Origin: Neoceratodus forsteri
Taxonomy: Eukaryota > Chordata > Ceratodontiformes > Ceratodontidae
DNA length: 64,000 bases
Assembly (NCBI GenBank): GCA_016271365.2
Contig: CM028131.1
Span: 283,090,001-283,154,000 of the forward strand
Reading direction: 5' to 3'
The notes beneath the pieces are model-generated. The model searched no databases. It worked only from the letters and a program-made list of their open reading frames with translations, and was not told the DNA's origin. The position numbers and the translations under genes are program-made. Each line of letters begins with the position of its first letter. Within the stretch, counting starts at the first letter, position 1. Shown here in pieces: positions 21,090 through 31,356 of this stretch.

Positions 21090-21998
21090 CCAATCCTGGT
21101 AGGGGGCAGACTGGCTCACTACTCCCAGAACTGGTAGTCTATAACTTCAGACAAATGGGTCTTGGAGGTAGTGAGCCAGGGACTTGCTCTCAGTTTCAAA
21201 AGGTTCCCAAGAATGAGAGCAAAGTCATTCAGTCCGCCCTCTCCCTTGGAGATAAAGGCCTTAGAGGCAGAAGTCTCCTCTCGTCAGCTTTTGCAAGCAG
21301 TAGAGAAGGTACCTCTTTGTCAAAGGGGAAAAGGACTGTATTCAAGATACTTTCCTACTGCCAAAAAGACAAGGGAGTGGCGACCCATATTGGATTTAAG
21401 GTACCTGAACAAACATTTGACAAAACCAAAGTTCAAAATGGTGACTCTGGGAGTAATTCTTCCCTCTCTGAGACCAGAAGACTGGCTAGCCTCCCTGGAT
21501 CTCAAGGATGCCTACTTCCACATACCTATAAGACATTCCCACAGAAAGTACCTCAGGTTCGAGTTGCCCTCAGGCCATTACCAATTCAGGGCCATGCCCT
21601 TCAGCCTCACATCTGCCCCAAGGGTGTTCACCAAGTGTCTTGCAGTGGTGGTGGCATTCCTCAGGAGGCAGGGCATCTTTCTGTTCCCATACCTGGATGA
21701 CTGGCTTCTAGTAGGCCAGTCCTCAGACCAAGTCAAGTCAGCCTTAAAGGTCACCCAAAGACTTCTAGAATCCTTGGGCTTCATTCTAAATTTAGAGAAG
21801 TCTGTTCTAGAACCAACCCAGCTTCTCACTTTCATAGGGGTGGAAATAGATACAATTCAGGCAAGAGCATTTCTTCCTCTCTCAAGGGTTCAGTCACTGG
21901 TCGATTTGGCCTCCTTTTTTTGTCCTCTAGTGTCTCGACCAGTCAGACACTTTCTACAGCTGCTGGGCCAAATGGCAGCTTCCGCAGCAGTAGTTTAG
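21090..21998 (+). pseudogene. DIRS B reverse transcriptase
   Basis: After TSDKWVLEVVSQG (downstream of a TAG at 21135-21137), a long frame to 21998 encodes a DIRS reverse transcriptase. It has WRPILDLRYLNKHL, WLASLDLKDAYFHIPIRHSH with the first catalytic Asp, and GHYQFRAMPFSLTSAPRVFT. FLFPYLDDWLLVG carries the YLDD box, and LGFILNLEKSVLEP and FIGVEID follow. Catalytic residues look intact. The polymerase would copy the element RNA into a circular DNA intermediate. Confidence 0.95.
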
Positions 21999-22560
21999 GG
22001 AGCAAGATTTCAGATGAGGGATATTCAGTTTCATCTCAGATCTTTCTGGCCTCAGAAGAAGGACCTTCCCTCCAAACTGGTTCCAGTCTCCAACACCTTG
22101 GTCCAGGCCCTTCAGTGGTGGTTGGATTTAGACAATCTTTGACAAGGGGTCCCTTTCCTCAGTCAGGTCTCTTCTGTGATTCTCACCATAGATGCCTCCC
22201 TGTAGGGTGGGGGGCCCACGTAGATCAGCTCACAGCTCAGGGAACTTGGTCATACCAGGAGTCCCTTCTGCACATAAACCTTCTCGAATAGAGAGCTGTC
22301 TTCCTGGCACTCCAGACATTCTCAGCGGTCATCCAAGAGAAAGTAGTGCAGATCAGAACAGACAACACCACAACCATGTAGTATATCAACAAGCAGGGGG
22401 GCACTCGGTCCTTGGTCCTGTGCACAGAAGCCATGAAAATTTGGTCTCTGGCTTATTCCCTTCAGGCTTCTTTGGTGGCAGTGCATCTCCCAGGGAAGGA
22501 CAACATCCTAGCAGACACTTTCAGCAGGATTTCCCAGGGTCACCATGAATGGACCCTGAG
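21999..22560 (+). pseudogene. DIRS B RNase H
   Basis: Directly downstream and initially in the same frame after a stop: RFQMRDIQFHLRSFWP, then ALQWWLDLDNL and VILTIDASL, the metal-binding Asp region. A frameshift follows. The domain ends in LAYSLQASLVAVHLPGKDNI and LADTFSRISQ at 22412-22545, the HLPGK.N..AD..SR signature closing DIRS RNase H. At least two stops and one frameshift disrupt it. Confidence 0.85.
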
Positions 22561-22920
22561 TCCTGTCATTCTTCAAGCCATCTTCAAGAGATGGGGCACA
22601 CCAGAGATAGATCTCTTTGCAGCCCCGGACAATCATCAACTCCCTCTTTATTGTTGCAGACCACCTCTTCCAGGTCCTGTTCCCCAGGATGCTCTTCTGC
22701 TCAATTGGACAAGCAGGTTTCTGTATGCATTTTCTCCTTTTCCTCTGATATTCAAGGTCCTGATAAAAATCAGGTCTCAGCCTTGCAAGGTGATTCTGGT
22801 GGCTCCAGACTGGGCCAGACAGCCTTGGTATCCTCTACTGTTGTCACTGTCAGTAACACTGCCCTTGTGTCTTCCCAGGCAGTACAATCTCCTTACCTCC
22901 TCTCAAGGGAGGATTCTGTA
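22546..22920 (+). pseudogene. DIRS B linker between RNase H and recombinase
   Basis: The frame 22412-22969 continues with HEWTLSPVILQAIFKRWGTP, EIDLFAAPDNHQLPLYCC, FPLIFKVLIKIRSQ and KVILVAPDWARQPWYPLL. This conserved block is common to DIRS and has been compared with a methyltransferase-like domain in some DIRS1 members. I see no clear AdoMet-binding motif here, so I call it only a conserved linker. Confidence 0.7.
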
Positions 22921-23985
22921 CCCCAACCTTCAGACTCTCAGGCTCAAAGCCTGGCTCTTGAAGAGCTAGAATATGCAAGTTTGCATCTTTCCCAATCAGT
23001 TTTGGATATTTTAAAAGTTAACAGGAAGCCGGCTACTAGGCAGACTTACAATTCCAAATTGGGAAGATTTGGGTTTTGGTGTTCTAGTAGCCATATTAAG
23101 CCAGAGCTGGCTGACATTGCCACTGTTTTGGATTATTTGGTACATCTTAACAGTTTAGGCCTCTGGCATAATACCCTTAAAGTGCATTTGGCAGCTGTGT
23201 CTGCTTTTCTTTTGGCTGGTAAGGACTTCCATAGCTTCTTATCCAGTTTTCAAGAAATTCTTCAAAGGTTTAGTTCATGTCAATCCTTCTTTCGGGAGCC
23301 TACTTCTTCCTGGGATCTGAACATCTGTATTGCACAGCTTATGTAGCCCGGTTTTGAAGCTGAAATACTTGACTTGGAAAACTGTATTCCTGGTGGCCAT
23401 TATCTCTGCTAGGAGGATCAGTGAATTACAGGCCTTATCAGTGGAACCTGATTTCATTTCCTTTCACAGGGATAAGGTGGTCGTCAGCACCAATAGAAAG
23501 TTCCTTCCCAAGGTAGTGTCAGATTTTCATCTGAACCAGTCTATGTCTCTGCCTGTCTTTTTCACTGATCATTCTTCCTCTGGAGAGAGGAGGTTACATA
23601 GTCTGGACGTGAAACGGGCTCTTAGTTACTACACTGAGCATACTAAGGCCCATAGGAAGGACTGTTCTCTGTTGTTTCTCACTTATGGGGAGGTGGGAAA
23701 GGGCAAGTCTGCTACCAAGAGGTCTATTGCCAGGTGGATTGTTTCTTGTATTCAGTTCTACTACTCTAAACTTGGAAGGAGCCTCCCTCAGACTTGAGAG
23801 CTCATTCTACCAGAGGTACAGCTGCTTCGGTCGCAGCAGCTAGAGATATAGCTTTAGTGGATATATGTAAAGCAGCTACCTGGAAATCTGTTCACACCTT
23901 CACCAAGCATTACTCTTTGGACATTCAGTCACAAAGTGATGCTAGGTTTGGCATAGCTGTGCTGCAGGGCTTGTCCCAAAATAGG
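22921..23985 (+). pseudogene. DIRS B tyrosine recombinase
   Basis: The core-binding part (22960-23335) reads RKPATRQTYNSKLGRFGFWC and LHNTLKVHLAAVSAF-like residues. After a frameshift at about 23335 the catalytic part begins: KTVFLVAIISARRISELQAL contains the first catalytic Arg, and HSTRGTAASVAAAR (after a second frameshift at about 23790) supplies the HxxR pair. WKSVHTFTKHYSLD supplies the later His and the nucleophilic Tyr at about 23912. All catalytic residues appear present. The enzyme integrates the circular intermediate by site-specific-type recombination. Confidence 0.93.
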
Positions 23986-24026
23986 TTCTGTAACTCCCTC
24001 CTCCAAGGGGGGTACTGCTTGGAAGT

Positions 24027-24125
24027 CTGCATATAGTCAGAATACAGCAAGACTTCATGTTGTTTGAAGAAAAAATTACTCACCTTAGTAATGTTTCTTC
24101 TAATGGAGTCTTGCTGTATTCTGAC
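24027..24125 (+). repeat. DIRS B internal complementary region
   Basis: Positions 24027-24067 are the exact reverse complement of the left terminus (CTGCATATAGTCAGAATACA onwards). They pass directly into 24068-24125, the reverse complement of the right terminus with its extension. The junction reads GTTTGAAGAAAAAATTACTC. The recombinase stop region lies just upstream, as expected for the order. Confidence 0.92.
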
Positions 24126-24381
24126 CTCCCTCCATGCCTCCCCTCCTGGAACCTAGTAGTTTTTGGGATATGGTGGGTCAGGCACAGTGCTGCACCCCAG
24201 AGGTGCTCTGGACATGCCTCCATCTCTTGGGTTTTTTTTCTTTTAGTTTGGTGAATCACTACCTGTTGTGTTCTTTTTGGGTTTTTTGACCTGAGTCTTT
24301 GACCCTAAAACTCTGTTTTTGCCACTTGGCACAAACATTTTGAAACAATTTCTTACTTGAGTTAGTTAGTTAGGGCTCATA

Positions 24382-24579
24382 AGAATCTGCCGGTTACACT
24401 TCATAGTATCACAGACAGAGGTTTGAAAACTGAGCTCGAGCTCAACGTTCTATGCCTTGCATAGAGTTAGCTCTTTACTCTCCGGAGCAGCTCAAGTGCT
24501 GGGGATAACTGCATATAGTCAGAATACAGCAAGACTCCATTAGAAGAAACAACATTACTATGGTGAGTAATTTTTTCTT
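24382..24579 (-). repeat. DIRS B right inverted terminal repeat with extension
   Basis: The core 24382-24533 mirrors the left repeat. The outer part, 24534-24579, is unique to the right end and the internal complementary region. It holds GGTGAGTAATTTTTTC at 24562-24577, similar to GGTAAGTATGTAATTTCC at the DIRS A right end. Confidence 0.9.
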
Positions 24580-25700
24580 TCTGTACATACTGTAGGTAAT
24601 TTTCAGCTCGGACCCCATCTGGAAAGACCCCAAAGCAGACATCAACGGGTAGTTGGGCCTCCCTCCCGAACATGAGGCAGTAGGGGGAGAACCCAGTAGT
24701 GTCATTGTTTGTGCAATTGTATGCATGGACCAAAGTGCTAAGCTGCTGGCTCCACTTAGGCTTGTCTTTGGGATGGAGGGTGCCCAGCATGTCTAGAAGG
24801 GTGCAGTTAAAACGTTCTGATTGAGGGTTCCCCTGTGGGTGATAAGGGGTGGTTCTTGATTTCTGCATCCCCCATAGAGAAAACATTTCTTTAATTAGCC
24901 AACTTTCAAAATCTCTGCCTTGGTTAGAGTGGATCTGCTGAGGAGCACCATAGTGGGTGAAGAAATTTTCCACTAGCACCTTGGCAACGGTAGAGGCCTT
25001 TCAATCTTTAGTTGGAAATGCTTGCACATGCCATGTGAAATGATCTGTAACCACTAACACATTGCCAGTATTCCGCTGATCATGTTCTAAACACAAAAAG
25101 TCTATGCAGACCAGTTCCATGGGGGTGCTGGTAGTAATATTGACAAGGGGGCAGCTCTCTGAGGCAGGGCTTTCCTTTTCAGGCAATGACTGCAGGTCTT
25201 CACATGGTGCTCAACAACAGCCCCCATCTTGGGCCAGTAGAATCGAGATCTTACCAAGTCGAGAGTTCTGTCAATACCAAGGTGCCCCATGTGATTGTGG
25301 AGGGACCTCAGTACCAAATTTTTAAAGGCTGTGGGCAGGACCAATTGCTGCCTGTCTACTTGACCACCATGATCCACTGTCTCTCTGTACAACAACTGAT
25401 TATGTAGCTTCAACCTGGGGCCTTCTTTAAACAAAAGAGCAGTTCGCAAATCAGGGGAATGCAACTTGGACACATCTTTCCCTGCACGCAGGGCATGAAG
25501 TGCAGGCTGAATCATAGGATCTTGGGATTGAGCCCACTGAATGCTGTCATTGTCCAGTTGAGGTAGTGCACTAATATCTAGAGCAGAAAAGTGGCAATAG
25601 GCAGCCGGTATGCACGTATCAGGAGGGCCCAAGCAATCTACTGAACAGTCCACTGTGTCCGCAGACATCTGTTCATCTCGGTCATATTTTTGGCACAAGG
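24580..25700 (-). pseudogene. Gypsy B integrase zinc-binding and catalytic core
   Basis: In gene order the minus strand gives a zinc-binding domain: LHNHMGHLGIDRTLDLVRSR, then FYWPKMGAVVEHHVKTCSHC, with His pair and Cys pair intact. NVLVVTDHFTWHVQAFPT supplies the first catalytic Asp. The second motif reads IHSNQGRDFES, with Asn where the second catalytic Asp should be. The third motif, PQGNPQSERFNCTLLDMLGT, keeps the Glu. The frame runs to NYLQYVQK and then into DIRS B. It is inactivated by the D-to-N change as well as the insertion. Confidence 0.9.
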
Positions 25701-26109
25701 CTCAGGTGTCCAGTTCAGACAGCCTGACCCAATAACTCTTGGAAACTAGCCTTTGTGACAAGGCGTCAGCATCAATATGGTTCAGTCCTGGCCTGTATTC
25801 AACAGCATAATCACAGATTTATAAGGTGGAAAGCTACCGGTGCCCAGTGGCTCCTAGATACTGCAGACTGGCATTTGTATGCAGCACATAGGGCTTGGTG
25901 GGGTCAGCATAGGAGAGGATTGGGGCATAGGTGAGCTGGTATGTGACTTCATGAAAGGCTGCTTCACATTCAGGTGTCCAGCAGGGCCCAAAAAGTTCAC
26001 TTGTGCAGAAGTACACTTTTTCTGGTTCTTTGACGGACCCTTTTTTATTTTTATGGTTGGTAGGAGGGTAGCCCTGGGTAAGATTCAAGAGCAGGCAAAT
26101 CATCTTTGA
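25701..26109 (-). pseudogene. Gypsy B RNase H
   Basis: The frame 25834-26103 encodes FGPCWTPECEAAFHEVTYQL and LSYADPTKPYVLHTNASLQY, with an Asn where the first RNase H Asp is usual (HTDAS). The C-terminus near 25730-25800 is broken but shows GLNHIDADALSQRL-type residues. Stops lie near 25705 and 25820. Confidence 0.75.
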
Positions 26110-26880
26110 ATAGTCTTTTATGAACCTGCAGTAGTAGCCACAGAACCCCAGGAAACATTATCGTTCTTTCAAATTATGGGGTTGGGGCCAAGTAGTCAGT
26201 GATACAACCTTACTGGGATCAGTCTCTATCCCTTCTGCAGATACTATGAGACCCACATACTTCACGGAGGTTTGAAAAAACTGGCACTTGTCAATGGACA
26301 GCTTGAGGCTGAAGTCTTCCAGTCAGTCTAGGACTTTAAACAGTCAGGTCTCATGCTTCTCTAATGTGCGCCCAAACACAATGACATCGTCTAGGTACAC
26401 TAGACATTCCAGCAAGTTCATATCTCCCACTGCACATTCCATCAGTCGCTGAAAGGTGGTCGGGGCACCTGAAATCCCCTGTGGCATTCTCAGGAATTCG
26501 TAGAACCCCACAGGACAGATGAAGGCTGTTTTCTCACAGTCCTCTGGGGCTATTGGGATCTGGTAGTATCCACTGTGAAGATCCAATACCAAAAACCATT
26601 GCTCCCATTCAAACAATCCAGGGCTTCTTGTATACGGGGCATGGTGTATTGATCGGGGATGGTCCACCAGTTTAGGGCCTGATAATCAACACACATCCTT
26701 AACGACCCACTGTTCTTATGCACAACCACAATGGGAGAGGCATATGAGCTCCTTGATTCTTGTATCACACCAGAAGTGAGCATTTCCTGTGGGTGTCTCC
26801 TCACATCATCTATGTCTGCTGGGCTGAGATGTCGGGATCTCTCTCTTGAAATGGCCAGTCATCATGCAGATGTATGTGAT
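26110..26880 (-). pseudogene. Gypsy B reverse transcriptase
   Basis: Fingers are readable at 26550-26804 (SSYASPIVVVHKNSGSLRMC then VDYQALNWWTIPDQY). The palm lies at 26344-26600 (DLHSGYYQIPIAPEDCEKTA, FLRMPQGISGAPTTFQRLME, CLVYLDDVIVFGRTLEKHE). The connection region is at 26210-26340. The YLDD box is intact. Frame changes occur near 26580 and 26340. Confidence 0.92.
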
Positions 26881-26908
26881 GCTCTACACCCTGGACACAC
26901 CCCATGTC

Positions 26909-27370
26909 TCATTCTTTTAATGAAAACTCTTGGTCACTCTGAGCGAGTCTCTTGCTAATTCTAGCCTTCCATTCAGCTGGCAACAGGGAGTCACCAAAGT
27001 CAAATAAGTCTGGGGTCACTCCCTCCTTCTTGCCAGAGCACTTGTTGCTGGACAATACGGCAGTGTCGGTGCAGTGTACTGTAGCTAGGGTGCACCATCT
27101 GTTCACCTAAATCTCCTGATCTGACACATTCTGAATCTGGACTATCACTCGTCATACATAGGCATGGGCATGAGTAGGCAAGATGCTAGGTTTGACCAAT
27201 AATCCCTCTGGCAACTTTCCATCTCCTGGTGCATCCAACATTAATATTTTGTTCTTTACGTTTCTCTTTAGGCGGACTTCTCCATGGATTGTGCACTGGG
27301 CGTTGGGGACCAATACCAAGGAGTCAGGTTTCTTTTTCCACGCTATCCCCACTGGCTCATGTGGGGCCAC
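26909..27370 (-). pseudogene. Gypsy B protease-RT linker
   Basis: Two frames carry EPVGIAWKKKPDSLVLVPNA, GDGKLPEGLLVKPSILPTHA, then RWCTLATVHCTDTAVLSSNK. These parallel the Gypsy A linker at 9948-10407. A stop near 27145 separates the halves. Confidence 0.7.
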
Positions 27371-27389
27371 TTCATCGAGTCTCTGTTGC

Positions 27390-27794
27390 TAGTCATAAGC
27401 CCTTTTTACTAAGGCTGAAATTCTTAGGGCCCATCCAGTCAGCTGCCCTTGTTTCTCATGGCAGAGTTGTGCTAGTCTCCCAAACATGTGGGCATTTGTT
27501 CCAATTAACAGGGGATCCCCATCATACAGTCCGCTGGGGGTCACACTAGGGCCAGTGTCTCTACTTGTTCCTCTACACCAGTGACAGTTGAGGAAAAGAC
27601 AACCAGAAGTGGGTATATCCTAGATATGGATAAGCCTTGTCACTCAGCCCCCACACATGTAGGCCTTCTAGGGATTGTAAGGGCACATCAGATAAGTGTT
27701 TGTCATACCAGTCCTGAAACACAGTGGTCACTTATGACCCACTGTCAAGCACAGCCTGAGTAGGAATACCATTCACAGTCAAATTAGTCTCCAT
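27390..27794 (-). pseudogene. Gypsy B aspartic protease
   Basis: The minus strand encodes METNLTVNGIPTQAVLDSGS with the DSG active-site triad intact, immediately followed by a stop and VTTVFQDWYDKHLSD. Upstream, codons for GPS precede MET without a stop. Gag and protease are therefore in one frame, supporting a single Gag-Pol reading frame in this family. Several later stops make it a pseudogene. Confidence 0.82.
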
Positions 27795-29503
27795 TGAAGG
27801 GCCCACTATCTTGGACCAGTCTGGAAGGACAACAGCAGGGGCTTGGACAGATGATTTAGCCACAGAGGGGTTTGAGTTAGGATGGCCAAAGCCTTTACTG
27901 CGGTCATTTCATCCACCCCTTGACCACTGACTCATTTTCCAAAGCTCTGCTTGAAGCTGGTTCACCACTTTCTCTAAGTCCTTCTGGGACTGGCATTCCC
28001 TCTTCATATGGCCATCCTTGCCGCAACTGTGACAAATGACATGCTCTCAGGGCATCCTTGGGGAAAACATAGCAGTGGATGCTGGATTATTGACGGGAGA
28101 TTGTGATCTGACTTCTGTGGGTAGTGTACCATGTCTCAAAAGTTTCTTTAGGGTGGCAGTCAATTCCTTGAGCTCAGCTGAGAAGCCACCCTCAGTAGAG
28201 GATGTCTGAGGGTGCACCCCAACCCCCATAACAGTCACGTCCTGACAGGGGTCAGGGTCTCTGTTAGCAGAGGATATCTCAGTGAACGCACCCTGTTGTA
28301 CTTTTCTGACTTCCTTCAGCAACTCCTTCCCCCACCGTTTAGCCCATGGCAGGACACTCTTAGTGGTCTCCATTTCAGAAGGGCCTTCCGGTGCCATGAC
28401 CACTTTTGCTGCACTCACCCCATAATTACAATCTCCCTCTTCACCTTCTACCTTTTGGAGTTCTTTTATCAAGTCACAGTAGTCAGGTGGGTTACCTCTC
28501 CTATCCTGGAGCCTTAACTGGATGATCTGCAGTTTAGAATGCTTGGCATGTTGCAGTATGTTCCCCAATCTTACATGGTTCAGATCACTATTGGCTACCC
28601 CGCCTTTCCGGTAAGCTTTCTGCAGAGCTCTTTCTAGGTGAGTTACATACGCAGACAAACTTTCCCCCTTCCATTGTTTGGTACCTTGGAATTTCCACAT
28701 CAAAGTCTCCCCTGACTTAATACTCCCAAAATTGCCTTCAAGTACAGATAGGTACTTCTGAGCAGATGCATCAGGGTTCGTGGACCTCAGAAATGTAATG
28801 GCTTCAAGGGCAGGGCCTCTCAAACTTTCTATGATTCTTTTCCGCTTCTCAGCCTCCGCACACTGCCACTCAGGTACCAAGGGGGAAACATAGTCGATCC
28901 AGGTCTCCCAGTCATCCTTCCCCTGGAAGGTGGGGAGGATGCCCGAGAAGATTCTCAGCCTTCAGTAGGAGTCATGACTAATGGTGGGTATAGATGTAGG
29001 GGCCAGCATTGGCATGGGCACAGAAGGAGTGGTGGTAACAGGTGCTGGAGGGGGTGTTGGGGAAAGAACACCCCCAGGTGGCAGGAACAGTTTCTTAAAG
29101 TCTTCTACGGTTTTCCCTACCTCCAGCAACAACTTAGCAAATTTCTCCTCAAAAGTCTCAGATAATGGTGGGAGCTCATCCTCCCCTGGTCTTTACTATC
29201 TTTTGTTATCACTCTCCAGGCAGCTGGGACCCCTTCTGAGGCAATAGTCCATGGCACTTTAGAACTGTCCATGAGGTCACTGCACTCTACCAAGGTTATG
29301 AAAGTTTGGGTGATCAAATCAGCCTGTCGACCCACCACCACAGGGTTTTTTAAACATTCAACTTTGGAGAGTGCTCCCTCTTCAGTGTCCTTACTGTTAC
29401 CCAGGGGAATATCCAGTATAAGCAGAGTATTTTGGGGGTCGATCTCCTACCCAGTACACTACCCCACCAAGTGGTGTACAGCCATTTCTACTGTGGTAGC
29501 CAT
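27795..29503 (-). pseudogene. Gypsy B Gag, PNMA-like
   Basis: The minus-strand ATG at 29503 begins MATTVEMAVHHLVG, then a stop. In another frame, ITQTFITLVECSDLMDSSKV and PAAWRVITK (29117-29341) correspond to the PNMA-type RRM-like N-terminus. The capsid is well kept in the long frame 28047-28880: WQCAEAEKRKRIIESLRGPA, LEAITFLRSTNPDASAQKYL, WKGESLSAYVTHLERALQKA. Near 28000-28050 is an intact CCHC knuckle, CHSCGKDGHMKREC. The capsid motif set is that of vertebrate PNMA genes, which are domesticated Ty3/Gypsy Gags. Confidence 0.9.
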
Positions 29504-29550
29504 TAATCTTTAACAATAATTCATCATTTGTGGCCACTAGAAGGCACAAA

Positions 29551-29570
29551 ATCCTAGCGGTGAGCCTCCA
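29551..29570 (-). other. Gypsy B primer-binding site
   Basis: On the minus strand, three bases from the LTR end, TGGAGGCTCACCGCTAGGAT resembles the complement of a tRNA-Thr 3' end with one or two extra bases. The same start, TGGAGGC, is seen in Gypsy A. Confidence 0.5.
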
Positions 29571-29573
29571 AGA

Positions 29574-31356
29574 TGTAACCCCTAGGTGGCGCTATCTCAC
29601 AAGCTACTACCCCTGCCTGCTTGGCTAGTAGCAGGTTAAGAGGCCTAGGTTCTGCAACGGGTGCCTCCACCTGGAGGTCAGGGTTGGTAGGGGTCAAACT
29701 AACCTGGGCACAGCCCTCTGGGACACTATAACCCCCTTCTTTCCCTTCTAGTGGCCTGAGCAATTTACAATAATCACTTTTACAGTACCCCTTGTACACC
29801 ATACAAGTACCCACACTGTTTGCACTTACCACCAGGGCTGGTTCCTCTGGCTCAACCCTGGGGACCCCTGTAAAACAAGGTTATGCACTGCTAATAGCAA
29901 CAGTACAGTACTCTTGGCAGAAACTGGAACCATGGTCAGGTTAAATGCAGAAAAAGTCAGATGTTACTTATTCAGGGGACTTGAACAAGAAATGGGCGTA
30001 ATCAGGTTGATTGGCTTAAAGGCTATATTAATCAAATAGTTATGCACGTGCATTAAGTCCCCACACAGCCACACCTCTGGGTACCCAGGTAGGGAGACAA
30101 TGGGCTAGACAAGAATGTTGCAGCTGGTTGGGGCCCTATGATGGAAGAAAGCAACATGCACAACACACACTATTTGTATTCCAGAGCCGGAGGGCTCAGT
30201 TCTTGAAAGAAAAAGCAACCAGACAATCAGATGACAACACTTTAGATTTAGCTGTTGTTGCAGGGAGCTACCCTGATGTTTACTCATGATACCCAATACT
30301 GGACACAGGCAGGACAAAATTGAGACTGCAGGTTGTTGAGCTGGAGTGCCTGGGGAAGCGGGGCCCACACGAATCACTGAGGCGTCGTTCAATCAATCAA
30401 TCAATCAATCAAAATATTTATTTATCCAGGTGGGCACCATTGAGCAAGGCTCATTTGCAGGGTGAACCTGGTCATGAATACATCAAAGTACAGTACAGAA
30501 GCAGGTATACAAAAAGCAATAATATACAATGAAGAAAAAGTGTATACAGTACAGTACAAGGTTGAAATAAATAATAATAAAAAAACCCAGCATTATTTTA
30601 CAATTAAAGAAGTCAGCAGATGTACAATCAACCATAGGCATACGGGGGTTATAAGCAGAGATCTTTTGAGTGAGGCAGCCAGCAACTACACATATAGGGG
30701 AAAGAGTGTATGGGGTGGCAGGTTAGAGAGGTAAAGAAGAGGAGGGATATATTACCGACGACTGGGGGAAAAATTGGGCTAAAACCACAGAAAGTGACGA
30801 TGGCTGTCATGTACTTGTTTATTATGATAATGACAGAGGAGGGGTAGATAATTGTGACACTACTATGGATGGGGTGGGACTTTAGCCAGGCTGGAGTGGA
30901 CAGGGAAGGGTGGGTGCAGCAGGAAGAGTTAATAGGGAAAGAGTGAGAGCCAGGGGTAGAAACATGGCAAGCGTCAGGTTCCTGTTCAAGTGTTGAGCAG
31001 GGGGCTGATCCCCAGGCGGGTTTCTCATTGATGGCTTTCTTCGTGCAGTGGGTAATCGGGCTGGGCCAGTGTGGCAAGGCCCAGGCACAATGGAGATGAT
31101 TTTGGATTCAGTCCGTGGGGCTGGATGTAGTTGTCAGCAAGCAGAATACAGTTCAAACCACAGTGGGGAACCAAATTGCAACCCACTAGCAGCACACAGC
31201 ACATTTACACGTAAGGAAATTCTAATGCAGCTTCCAGCAAACAGAACACAATTCAAACCACACTGGGGAACCAAATCACGAGCCACTATAGGCACACAAC
31301 ACATTCACATGTAAGGAAATTCCACTGTACCGTACCATTTGTAGGGGGGGGTTACA
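29574..31356 (-). repeat. Gypsy B 5' LTR with insertion and deletion
   Basis: It matches the 3' LTR from TGTAACCCC to about 30390. It is then interrupted by a 590-bp foreign segment and resumes at about 30978 with GTTCCTGTTCAAGTG. Near 31335 it jumps from the block equivalent to 16615 directly to the terminal GTAGGGGGGGGTTACA. About 830 bp of LTR is therefore missing. Confidence 0.87.
30391..30977 (-). mobile_element. LINE 3' fragment inserted in Gypsy B 5' LTR
   Basis: On the minus strand the insert ends with GGATAAATAAATATTTTGAT and GATT repeats at 30391-30411, a LINE-type 3' tail. GTTC borders both sides and may be a short target duplication. No coding sequence is recognised, so it is probably a 3' UTR. 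The family differs from the L2 and CR1 tails elsewhere in the window. Confidence 0.6.

Larger units (their letters stand above)
18887..24579 (+). mobile_element. DIRS B: near-complete DIRS-like retrotransposon
   Basis: It holds, in order, left terminal repeat, gag-like ORF, reverse transcriptase, RNase H, linker, tyrosine recombinase, internal complementary region and right terminal repeat with extension. It lies inside the Gypsy B integrase gene, in opposite orientation. TTC flanks both sides (18887-18889 and 24575-24577), consistent with a short target or core trinucleotide rather than a staggered-cut duplication. Every ORF has at least one frameshift or stop, so the copy is inactive but all domains remain readable. 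Confidence 0.93.
15453..31356 (-). mobile_element. Gypsy B: Ty3/Gypsy LTR retrotransposon split by DIRS B
   Basis: Order in element direction: 5' LTR 29574-31356, primer-binding site, gag, protease, reverse transcriptase, RNase H, integrase core, DIRS B insertion, integrase C-terminus, pol tail, 3' LTR 15453-17463. It is related to Gypsy A domain by domain. The 5' LTR gained a 590-bp LINE fragment and lost about 830 bp. The 3' LTR starts TGTTAC rather than TGTAAC. No convincing 5-bp target duplication is visible (TCAGAT left, AAATAA right). Confidence 0.93.

Noticed and set aside
22546..22920. DIRS methyltransferase domain
   Set aside because: Position is right for the domain described in some DIRS elements, but no AdoMet-binding or catalytic motif is visible, so only a conserved linker is claimed.
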